Shown here: positions 1-9,500 of the stretch, piece after piece | Position numbering within the stretch: the first letter of the stretch is position 1 | Layout of the letters: every line of letters starts with the position of its first letter | Source of the DNA: Actinoplanes sichuanensis | GTDB taxonomy: Bacteria; Actinomycetota; Actinomycetes; Mycobacteriales; Micromonosporaceae | Assembly: GCF_033097365.1 (NCBI RefSeq) | Contig: NZ_AP028461.1 | Coordinates: 1,674,001 to 1,738,000, forward strand | DNA length: 64,000 bases | Direction of reading: 5' to 3' | Notes under the pieces: model-generated | The model's input: the letters and a program-made list of their open reading frames with translations, nothing else | What the model was told of the DNA's origin: nothing | Databases searched by the model: none | Program-made: the position numbers and the translations under genes

Positions 1-1
1 T

Positions 2-985
2 GCCGCGCGTCTGGCGGATGCGGTTCACGATCCGATCAACACCAGGGGGTACGAGGTACTGGTCGGGGCCGGGGTCGGGGTGGCCGGCGGGGCGGACGCG
101 GCCGATCCGGCGGAGGTGCTGCGCCGGGCCGGTGTCGCGATGTTCGCCGCCAAGGAGAGCGGCGAGCCGTACCGCAGGTGGGCGCCCGCCCTCGACGAGC
201 GTTCGGTCGAGGAGGCCCGCCTCGGCGCCCAGATCCGGCACGCCCTCGGCGAACGCCAGTTCCAGGTGGTCTACCAGCCGATCGTCGCGATGCCCGGGCA
301 GCGGGTGGCGGCCGTCGAGGCGCTGGTCCGATGGCATCACCCGAGGCTCGGCATGGTCAGCCCGGCCCGGTTCATCCCGGTCGCCGAGCGCAACGGCCTG
401 ATCGTCGAGCTGGGTGCGTGGATTCTGGAGACGGCCTGCGAGCAGCTGGTCAGGTGGACGGCGGAGCTGGGCTCGGACGCGCCGGACCGGGTGAGTGTCA
501 ACGTGTCGGCCCGTCAGCTGGCCCGTCCCGGGTTCGCCGGGACGGTCGCCGACGTGTTGTCCCGGACCGGCCTGCCCGCGCACCGGTTGACCGTGGAGGT
601 CACCGAGACCGCGGTGTTCGACGGCGGCCCGGCGGTGACGGCGTTGCACGAGCTGCGGGCGTTCGGTGTCCGGATCGCCCTCGACGACTTCGGCACCGGT
701 CACTCGTCGCTGGGCCTGCTGCAGGCGGTGCCGGTCGACATCCTGAAGATCGACAAGTCGTTCGTCGACCGGATCACCGAAGCCGGCCGGCACGCCGTCA
801 TCGCCGAGGCGATGATCCAGGTCAGCAACGGTCTCGGCCTGGACGCGGTGGCCGAAGGCGTGGAGACCGCCGAGCAGGCGCAGGCCCTGACCCGGATCGG
901 TTACCGGTTGCTGCAGGGCTACCACTTCGGCCGCCCGGAGGCCGAGCCGGCCTTCACCCGGCCCGCCGTCTCGACGCGCGCTTAA
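2..985 (+). CDS. EAL-domain c-di-GMP phosphodiesterase (5' end outside window)
   Basis: The frame is open from base 2, so the gene begins upstream. The first ~55 residues read like the tail of a GGDEF domain (RAGVAMFAAKESG, as in the GGDEF C-terminal helix). A full EAL domain follows. The catalytic signature is intact: EAL in VEALVRWHHP, the Asn in VNVSARQ, the Glu pair in VEVTETA, DDFGTG, the Lys in KIDKSF, EGVE, and the terminal LQGYHFGRP. The EAL half is therefore predicted to be an active cyclic-di-GMP phosphodiesterase acting in the cytoplasm. Sensor or membrane segments, usual in such proteins, would lie upstream and cannot be seen. The gene ends 77 bp before the next start and does not look co-regulated with it. 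Family identity is firm; GGDEF activity cannot be judged. Confidence 0.93.
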   Translation, partial: AARLADAVHDPINTRGYEVLVGAGVGVAGGADAADPAEVLRRAGVAMFAAKESGEPYRRWAPALDERSVEEARLGAQIRHALGERQFQVVYQPIVAMPGQRVAAVEALVRWHHPRLGMVSPARFIPVAERNGLIVELGAWILETACEQLVRWTAELGSDAPDRVSVNVSARQLARPGFAGTVADVLSRTGLPAHRLTVEVTETAVFDGGPAVTALHELRAFGVRIALDDFGTGHSSLGLLQAVPVDILKIDKSFVDRITEAGRHAVIAEAMIQVSNGLGLDAVAEGVETAEQAQALTRIGYRLLQGYHFGRPEAEPAFTRPAVSTRA

Positions 986-1025
986 GGCTGCGTAAAGGCT
1001 GCTCACAGGGCTTATTCAGACAATT

Positions 1026-1039
1026 TGGGAGCGCTTCCA
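1026..1039. promoter_or_regulatory. CebR-like (LacI family) operator
   Basis: TGGGAGCGCTTCCA differs by one base from the palindromic CebR operator consensus TGGGAGCGCTCCCA, known to control cellulose/cello-oligosaccharide genes in Streptomyces and relatives. It lies 23 bp upstream of the start codon of the secreted protein at 1063, close enough to block transcription or initiation. One more matched base on each side (TT...AA) extends the dyad. The regulator is not in this window, so the identity of the binding LacI-type protein is inferred. Confidence 0.6.
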
Positions 1040-1062
1040 AAAGTGGTCTAGGGTCCCGGGTC

Positions 1063-3336
1063 ATGCCGATTCCCCAAGCGCGATCACGGCGTCAGCCGTG
1101 GTTCGTCATCGCGTGTGCATTCGTGCTTCTCGCAGGCGTGGGGCTCGTCCCCCAGATCATGTCCCGCGCCTCGGCTGCCACCAAGAGCGTCTACATCCCC
1201 GAATCGTGGACCCGGACCGGCGAGGTCCCGTGGACCGCCGAGCGGACCAAGGAGTCGAACAACTTCATCCTGCTCTGGGGTGAGAAGTCCGGCACCGACC
1301 CGGCGTCCGCCGGCGACCCGTACAGGTTCGATCCGGACAATGTGCTCAGCCAGCTGGAGAACCTGTACAGCTTCTACGTGAACACGATGAAGTTCACGCC
1401 GGAGACCGGGCTGCTCGCCGAACACAAGATCATCGTCATCGTCACGAATACCTGGAACCGCACCGAACTCAACGCCTGGGCGACCGGCGGCTCGGTCGAC
1501 GGCCGGGTCGGTGTCATCAACATCGCGCCCGGTGCGGCCCTGCCCGGATCGTGGGGACTCGCCCACGAGCTGGCTCACGTCTTCCAGAACTACACGTTCC
1601 TCGGCCGCAGCGGATACGGGTTCACCGACCAGTCGGCCGGCACGTTCTGGGAGACCAGCGCCGAGTTCATGGCCATGCAGGCGCTGCCGACGACGGCGGC
1701 CGGTGACCTGACCAGGTGGTTGCGTTCGGAGAACCTCTACTACAGCTCCAGCCGACACCACTACGGCAACTGGATGCTGGCGCAGTACATCAAGGACCGC
1801 GACGGCCTGGAGATGTTCAACCGGATCTGGAACGAGGCGCGCAACACCGAGCATCCGCTCGAGGTGTACCGGCGGATCGCCGGCATCGACCAGGCCGAAC
1901 TGAACCGTCGACTCGGCGAGTACGCCACCCGGACCGTCACGTACGACTTCGGCAACCGGTCGACATTGATGCCGTTCATCAACAACGTATGGGGTGCCGG
2001 GTTCCTCAATGCGTACAACGGCGGCAATGTCGATCCAGTCGACTCGAGTCAGGGCCACTATCAGATCAATACGAGGGTGGCGCCGTCCGACTACGGGTTC
2101 AACAAGATCAAGCTGGTGCCGTCCACCGATGGTGGACTGGTCCGGCTGCGGTTGAAGGGACACGCCGAGACCGGGGCGACCGGGTGGACGTTCGGGCTGG
2201 TCGCGGTCAAGGGCGGCGTCCCGCGGTACTCCACGTTGAAGTCCGGCACGGATGGGCAGATCGACTTCCCGTTGCAGTCCGGGGAGAGCGAGGTGTGGCT
2301 GGTCGTCACCGGAACCCCCAACGCGGTCCCGCACTACGGGTTCCTCGACGGCTACACCAAGGCTCGCCGCTACCCCTATGAGTTCCGGGTCGAAGGGGCG
2401 ACGCCGTCCGGTTTCGAGCCGGGTCACGTCAAGCCGGCCGCGACCAACGGCGGGCGGTGGCACTCCAACGGCGGCGGCTGGGTGGCCGGCAACGCGAGTG
2501 TCGCCTCCACCGCCTACGTCGGCCCGAAAGCCGCGGTGATGGGCGGAACCGTCACCGGCAACGCCCGGATCGAGGGTCTGGGCTGGGTCAACGGCGGCAC
2601 CGTCGGCGGCAACGCGATCGTCAAGGACAACGCGCTCATCCAGGACGGGGCGAACCTGTCCGGCAACGTCGTGGTCGGCGGTGACGCGGAGATCGCGTTC
2701 GCCTGTTCGTCCGGCACCTATCTGCTGTTCAACCCGGACCGTAAGTGTGACGGCGGCGCCGGCGAGACCGACGTCAATCCGTCGTTCACCGCGTTCGCCA
2801 GCGCCGACCTGGCGATCCAGGACGTCGCGACCACCGAGCCGACGGCGACCCCGACGACCGCCGCACCGACGACGACGGCGCCCGCGCCGTCTGGTTCCAC
2901 CCGAAGCGGCAACCTCGCCGGTACGGCCACCGCATCCGCCTCCTACACGTCGGCCTGGGAGTCGGTCGCGGCGATCAACGACGGCATCGTGCCCACGGCG
3001 TCCAACGACACCGTCAACCGCCGCTGGGGAACGTGGCCGGAGACCGGCCGCCAGTGGGCCGAACTCCAGTGGCCGTCCGCGGTCACGGTCGGCCGGGCGC
3101 AGACCTACTTCTTCGACGACGGCAACGGGGTGCGCCTGCCCGCCTCCTGGCGGCTCCAGTACTGGACCGGAACCGCCTACGCCGACGTGCCGAAGGCCAG
3201 CGGGTACGCGCGGGCCGCGAACGCCTACAACACGGTGACGTTCACGCCGGTGACCACCACCCGGCTGCGGTTCGTGCTGCGCGCCTCCGGCACGAGCTCG
3301 GTCGGTCTGCTCGAAACGACGGCATTCTCCACATAA
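1063..3336 (+). CDS. Secreted HExxH zinc-metallopeptidase-like protein with beta-helix and discoidin-like modules
   Basis: The ATG at 1063 is chosen because it gives a clear signal peptide: basic RSRR, then a hydrophobic stretch, then SRASAA. The mature protein (757 aa precursor) has an N-terminal DUF6055-like domain with HELAH near residue 169 and a downstream WETSAEF segment that could give the third, Glu, zinc ligand (gluzincin style). Around residues 460-560 there is a run of short Gly/Asn-rich repeats (GNASV, GNARI, GNAIV, GNVVV) typical of a left-handed beta-helix. A Thr/Pro linker (TEPTATPTT) leads to a C-terminal F5/8 type C (discoidin)-like domain. The layout suggests an extracellular peptidase that binds polymer. 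The CebR-like operator upstream suggests induction with plant polysaccharide. Catalytic activity is inferred from the motif only. Confidence 0.8.
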   Translation: MPIPQARSRRQPWFVIACAFVLLAGVGLVPQIMSRASAATKSVYIPESWTRTGEVPWTAERTKESNNFILLWGEKSGTDPASAGDPYRFDPDNVLSQLENLYSFYVNTMKFTPETGLLAEHKIIVIVTNTWNRTELNAWATGGSVDGRVGVINIAPGAALPGSWGLAHELAHVFQNYTFLGRSGYGFTDQSAGTFWETSAEFMAMQALPTTAAGDLTRWLRSENLYYSSSRHHYGNWMLAQYIKDRDGLEMFNRIWNEARNTEHPLEVYRRIAGIDQAELNRRLGEYATRTVTYDFGNRSTLMPFINNVWGAGFLNAYNGGNVDPVDSSQGHYQINTRVAPSDYGFNKIKLVPSTDGGLVRLRLKGHAETGATGWTFGLVAVKGGVPRYSTLKSGTDGQIDFPLQSGESEVWLVVTGTPNAVPHYGFLDGYTKARRYPYEFRVEGATPSGFEPGHVKPAATNGGRWHSNGGGWVAGNASVASTAYVGPKAAVMGGTVTGNARIEGLGWVNGGTVGGNAIVKDNALIQDGANLSGNVVVGGDAEIAFACSSGTYLLFNPDRKCDGGAGETDVNPSFTAFASADLAIQDVATTEPTATPTTAAPTTTAPAPSGSTRSGNLAGTATASASYTSAWESVAAINDGIVPTASNDTVNRRWGTWPETGRQWAELQWPSAVTVGRAQTYFFDDGNGVRLPASWRLQYWTGTAYADVPKASGYARAANAYNTVTFTPVTTTRLRFVLRASGTSSVGLLETTAFST

Positions 3337-3349
3337 CAGCGCTTTTCGG

Positions 3350-3384
3350 GAAACGGTCGGGTGATGACCTCACCCGGCCGTTTC
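3350..3384 (+). terminator. Strong hairpin terminator
   Basis: A 14-bp stem (3351-3364 pairing with 3370-3383, one T-G wobble) around the 5-base loop TGACC lies 14 bp after the stop codon of the metallopeptidase-like gene. One more G-C pair extends it. No long U tract follows, as is common in actinobacteria. Confidence 0.75.
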
Positions 3385-3557
3385 TGCGCGTTTCTTCCTA
3401 TACCCGAAATGCCTGACGATTGCACCGACTGGAACGGTTCGGGTGGCCGTACAAATATGAGGAATTTCTTTTTTGTGGTCTTGATGTCGTATTAGCCTGC
3501 AATGGCCCGGGTAGGGCCGGGCTTCCGGCCTGCGTCACCAGAGCAACGGGGGAGTCC

Positions 3558-6500
3558 GTGCGTGGGCTAGTCAGGCGTGTCGGGTTCACCATCGCCGCGT
3601 TCGCCATGATTCTGGCGCTGTCCCTGGTCCTGCCGTTCCGGACGACGCCCGCGATGGCCGCGCAGACGGTCTGCCCGACGGCGGTGTCGCTCACCAACGG
3701 CGACTTCGAGCAGCCGGTGATCTCGGCCGGCCAGGTGTCGATCATGGCGCAGACGCTGGTGCCGGGCTGGCTGACCACCGCGACCGACAAGATGATCGAA
3801 CTGTGGCGCGGCTACGGTGGGGTGCTCCCGGCGTCCGGTAGCCAGCACGCCGAGCTCAACGCCAACATGGTGTCGACGCTGTACCAGGATCTCGACACGA
3901 TTCCCGGGACCATCCTGCGCTGGCAGCTCAACCACCGCGGCCGGACCGGCACCGACACGATGGCGGTGATCATCGGGCCGCCCACCGGGACGCTCGTGCA
4001 GCAGGGCGCCAACCTGTCCGACAACAAGAACACGTGGGGTTCCTATACCGGCACGTACACGGTTCCGGCCGGGCAGACCAAGACCCGGTTCGCGTTCAAG
4101 TCGGTCTCGTCGGCCAGCGTCGACCCGAGTATCGGCAACTTCCTCGACGCGGTGTCGTTCGGTTCGGCCGGTTGTCTGACCACCACCACGTCGGTCGCCA
4201 ACAGTTCCGGGGCCACCACCGCGAATGTCGGCGACACGCTCACCTACTCGGTGACCACCCGTAACGACGGAGGCACCCCGGCCACCCTGTCGTCCATCAC
4301 CGACGTGCTGCCGGCCGGCACCACCTATGTGCCGGGTTCGCTGCGCTCGGTGACCGGAACGACGACCACGAAACCGACGGACGCGTCCGGTGACGACGTC
4401 GGCGAGTACGTGAGCGGCACCGGAACCGTGAAACTGCGGGTCGGCACCGGCGCCACCGGGTCGGTCGGCGGCACCCTCGCCCCGGGCGAGTCGCAGACGC
4501 TGTCCTACCAGGTGGTGGTCGGTTCGTCGATCGCCGGCAGCACGCTGTCCAACGACGCGACCGCCGGCTACACCGAGGTGGTCACCAACACCTCGCCCAC
4601 CTCGACCTCGAACACCTCGACCATCGCCGTCAACCCTGCCGCCGACCTGTCGGTGACCGCGGCCCTGTCCGGCTCGACGGTCGTCGCCGGTCAATCGGCG
4701 ACCTACACCGTCACCGCCGGTAACGCGGGTCCGAGCACGGCGGCCTCGGTGGTGCTCACCGCGACCGTGCCGTCCGGACTGACCGGGGTGACCGCGACAT
4801 CCACCGGCGGCACCTGCTCGGTCAGCGGAACCAAGGCGACCTGCAACTATCCGAGTCTTGCGTCGGGCGCCAACCGGACCATGACGATCACCGGCAACGT
4901 GCCCTCCGGGGAGACACCCGGCACCGCCTACACGGTCGGCGCGGCCATCACCAGTGCCACCTACGAGACGAAACAGTCGGACAACACGGCGTCCACCAGC
5001 AGCGCCGTGACCGGCAGCGCCGACCTCGGCGTCACCATGACCTATGCGCCGGCGAACCCGGCCGGTGGCGACACCATCACCTACACCGTGGTGGTCAGCA
5101 ACACCGGTCCGTCGACGGCCCGGACCATCGTGCTGTCCGAGGTGATCCCCGTCGGCTCGACGAACGCGCAGGCGACCCTGCCCGGCGGCACCTGCGCCAC
5201 CACGACGACCGGCACCATCGAATGCTCGCTCGCCTCGCTGGCCTCCGGGGCCTCGGTGACGGCCACCATCACGATGACGTTGAACAACGCGAATCCGGTC
5301 GTCAACAACGCGGTCTCGCTGAAGGCGGCCACACCGGACCCGGACGTCAACAACAACATCGCCACCGTGACCGGGGCGAGCGCCTTGGTCGCCGACGTGG
5401 GAATCACCCTCACCCTCGGCACCTACACGGCGCACGCGGGGGAGAGCACCACGTACACCCTCGCGGTGAAGAACAACGGCCCGTCGATGGCCGACAACAT
5501 CTCGTTCATCCCGGTCCTGCCACCCGGGGTGACGATCGTCCGGCCGGCCACCGGGCCGATGGCCGCTTACTGCACCCCGACCGCCTGCACCATCCCGCAC
5601 CTGCCGCCCGGGCCGCCGATCATGCTGGGCGGCACCGTGGTACTCGGGCCCGACGCGCAGGCCGGGCCGGGCACCGCCACGGTCACCGTGGTCACCACCA
5701 CCACCGACAACAACTCGGCGAACGACAAGCAGACAGCCAACTTCACGGTCCTGCTCAAAGGCGACCTGTCGGTGACGCAGACCCTGGTCAACCCGGACCG
5801 CGGCGGCACCACGCTGGTGCCCGGCGAGCGGATCCGCAGCGTGGTGACGGTCAGCAACGCCGGGCCGACCCGGGCCGAGGGCGTCGTGGTCCAGCGGCCC
5901 GTCCCGGCCGGGCAGACCGTGCCGACGGCCACTACCAGCACCGGCACCTGTTCGTTCCAGGGCACCACCGACCTCAACGGCATCACCCCCGACGGCGGCG
6001 TGTTCATCTGCACCAGACCGTTGATGTACGCCTCGACGACCTGGGACATCACCTTCGACACGCTGCTGAAAACGAGTTACAGCGGGAACTCGTTCGCCCG
6101 TACCGTGACCGTGTCGTCGACCTCGGCCGACCCGACCGCCGGCAACAACAGCACCACCACGACCGCGACCGTCGAGCACATCTCCGACCTCGAGCTGACC
6201 CAGACCACGAGCACCCCGACCGTGGTCGCCACCGACCCGGTGCAGTTCACCGTGACCGCCCGCAACACCGGCCCGTCCGACGTCGCCAACGTGGTGATCC
6301 AGGTGCAGCCGCAGACCGGACTGCTGATCAGCTCCGGCACCGGCTCCGGCAGCTACGACCCGGGCACCGGCCGCTGGTCGATCCCGGTGCTCGCCTCGGG
6401 CGGATCGGTCACCCTCACCCTGTCCGGCACCGCGCTCAGCGCCGGCACTCCGAACAACGTGGTCCGGGTGGTGTCGGCGGACAGCACCGACCCGGCGTCC

Positions 6501-9500
6501 GGCAACGACACCGCACAGACCGCGGTCACCATCAGCCCCAGCAACGCCTCCCTGAAGATCACCGGCGTCGCCACGGTCACCCCGTCCAGCAGGCAGAACG
6601 CGGCGGTCACCGGAGACGCCGTCACCTACCGGTTCACCGTGGTCAACGACGGCAACGTGACGATGAATCAGCTCGTGGTGCGCGACGCGCTGACCGGGAC
6701 CGCGGACTGTCCGGGCACGACGCTGGCCGCGGGCGCCCAGATGGTCTGCAACAGTCCCGTCCCGTACACCATCACCCAGGCCGACTTCGACGCGCAGCAG
6801 CCGGTTTACAACAACGCGACGGTCACCGGCCGCCCGCCCGGCGGCGCGGCCCCGGTCAGCTTCGGCCCGGCGCCGGTCACCGTGCAGCTCGCCACCGGTT
6901 CCCCGTCACTACGGGCGACGGTGACCGCGACCGTCAACCCGGCCGGACATACCGGTGCGGCACAGGTCGGCGACACGGTCACCTACTCGTATGTGGTGGT
7001 CAACGACGGCAACGCGGCCCTCAGCCAGGTCTCCGTCACCGACACCAAGGGCGGGCCGGTCACCTGCCCCGGCACCACGCTCGCCGTCAGCGCGTCGATG
7101 ACCTGCACCAGCAGCAGCCCGTACGTGGTGACGCAGAGTGACGTCGACGACGGGGTGCCGATCCGTGACTCGGCCACCGTCGGCGGACGGCTGGCCGGCT
7201 CGAACACCACCCGCACCTTCGGACCGTTCTCCACCGGCGTCCCGGTGGTCGCGGCCGCGCCGTCACTCACCGCGGTGGTCATCGCGAGCGTGACGCCGCC
7301 GGCCCGGCAGAGCGCCGCGGCGCCCAACGACACGATCGGTTATTCGTACGCGGTGACGAACAACGGCAACGTCACGATGTCCTCGATCGCCGTCACCGAC
7401 ACGAAGACCGGCACCGCCGGATGCCCGTCCGCCACCCTGGCCGTGAACGCGACGATGACCTGCACCAGCTCCTCGTCCTACCGGGTGACCCAGTCCGACG
7501 TGGACGCCGGAACCCCGGTCGTCGACAGCGCCACCGTCACCGGCCGGGCGCCCGGCGCGTCCACCGGCTCCTATGGCCCGTTCACGGTGTCCGTGCCGGT
7601 CGCCGTCGCGGCACCGGCGCTCGCCGTAGCGGTCGTCCCGACGGTCAACCCGATCGCCCGACAGAACGCGGTCCGGGCCGGCGACACCATCGCCTACTCG
7701 TACACGGTCACCAACAACGGCAATGTGACCATGTCGAACATCGTGGTCAGCGACACCCGGCTGGGCGCCGCCACCTGCCCGGCCGGCCCGCTCGCAGCCG
7801 GAGCCACCGCCACCTGCACGTCGGTCGGCAGCTACACCGTCACCCAGAGCGACGTCGATGCGGCGACCGGGGTGGCGTCGACCGCCTCGGTCTCCGGGCG
7901 CCATCCCGGAGCGGTCAGCAACACCGTCTACGGGTCGAACACCGTGACGGTGCCGGTGGCCGGCGCCGCACCGTCGCTCTCGGTCACCGCGGTGGCGACC
8001 GTGTCACCGGCGGCACACCAGAACGCCGTCCGGGTCGGTGACACGATCACCTACACATACACGGTGGTCAACGACGGCAACGTGACGATGACCGGGATCG
8101 GGCTCACCGACGCGCTCGCCGGAACCGTCACCTGCCCGGGCACCTCGTTGCTGGTCGGCGCGTCGATGACCTGCACCAGCGCGATGCCGTACACGGTCAC
8201 CCAGGCCCGGATCGACGCCGGCCAGCCGATCACCGCGAGTTCCACCGCGACCGGCACCACACCGGCGAACGCGACCCCGTCGTTCGGGCCGTTCACCGCG
8301 ACCGTCGCCGTCGCACCCGCCGTCCCGGCACTGAGCATGTTGGTCACGGCGTTCGTGACGCCGGGATCACGGCAGAGCCAGGCACAGGCCGGCGACACCA
8401 TCGCCTACACCTACGACATCACCAACACCGGCAACGTGACGATGTCCTCGATCGCGGTGGCCGACCCGATCGCCGGCGGCGCAAACTGCCCGTTCACGAC
8501 ACTCGCCGTCGGCGCGCTGATGACCTGCAACAGCGCCTCCCAGTACACGGTCCAGCCGGGCGACATCACCGCCGCGACGCCGATCACCGACAACGCCGTC
8601 CTCACCGCCCGCGCCCCGGGCGCCGGTGCGTCCAGCACCTACGCCACCGGCTCCGACACCGTCGCGCTGGCCCAGGCGGCCGCCTCCCTCACGGTCGCCA
8701 TCACCCCGGCGGTCAACCCCGCGGGCAACCGGTATGCGGCGGCGGTCGGCAACACCATCACGCACAGCGTCATCGTCACCAACAACGGCGACCAGGTGAT
8801 GAACCAGATCAGTGCCACCGACGCGCTGACCGGTGCCGCCGTGGTCTGCCCGTTCACCTCGCTGGCCATCGGCGCCCAGATGACGTGCACCAGCGGCTCG
8901 CCCTACACCGTCACGCAAGGCGACCTCGACACCGGCGGCCCGGTCACCTCCCGGATCACCGTCAACGCGGAGAAGTCGTCCGACGGTTCCCCGGTCGGCT
9001 ACGGCCCGTTCGACGCCACCGTGCCGGTCGCCCCGGCCAACCCGCTGCTGCAGCTCACTCCCACCGCAGCACCCACCGGAGACACCCTCGGCAGCACCAT
9101 CACGTACTCCTTCACGGTGCGCAACATCGGCAACGTCACCATGAACACCCTCGTGGTCAGCGGCAACCTCTCCGGAGCAGCGTCCTGCCAGGCCGTGTCG
9201 CTCGCGCCCACCGCCTTCACGACCTGCACCGGTGCCAACACCGTCACCATCACCCAGGGCGACATCGACGTCGGCCTGCCGATCACCGACACCGCCCAGG
9301 CCGCCGCGCGCCGGGTCGGCACCCTCACCGACGTCATCTTCGGACCGCGGACCTCCAGCGCCCCGGTCGCCGCGGCGGCACCGTCGCTGACCATCGCCAG
9401 TGCGGCCACCGTCTCCGATCCGGCCCGGCAGAGCGCCGCAGCGGCCGGCGACACCATCTCGTACGCCTACACGGTCACCAACAACGGCAACGTGACGATG

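Noticed and set aside
178..1062. Long open frame upstream of the metallopeptidase start
   Set aside because: It is the shadow of the EAL gene: Arg/Gly/Pro-rich and out of frame with the clear EAL motifs. The signal peptide starts at 1063.
3567..6179. 870-aa open frame on the minus strand
   Set aside because: Low-quality Gly/Arg/His composition opposite the well-conserved DUF11 repeats; a GC-rich antisense shadow.
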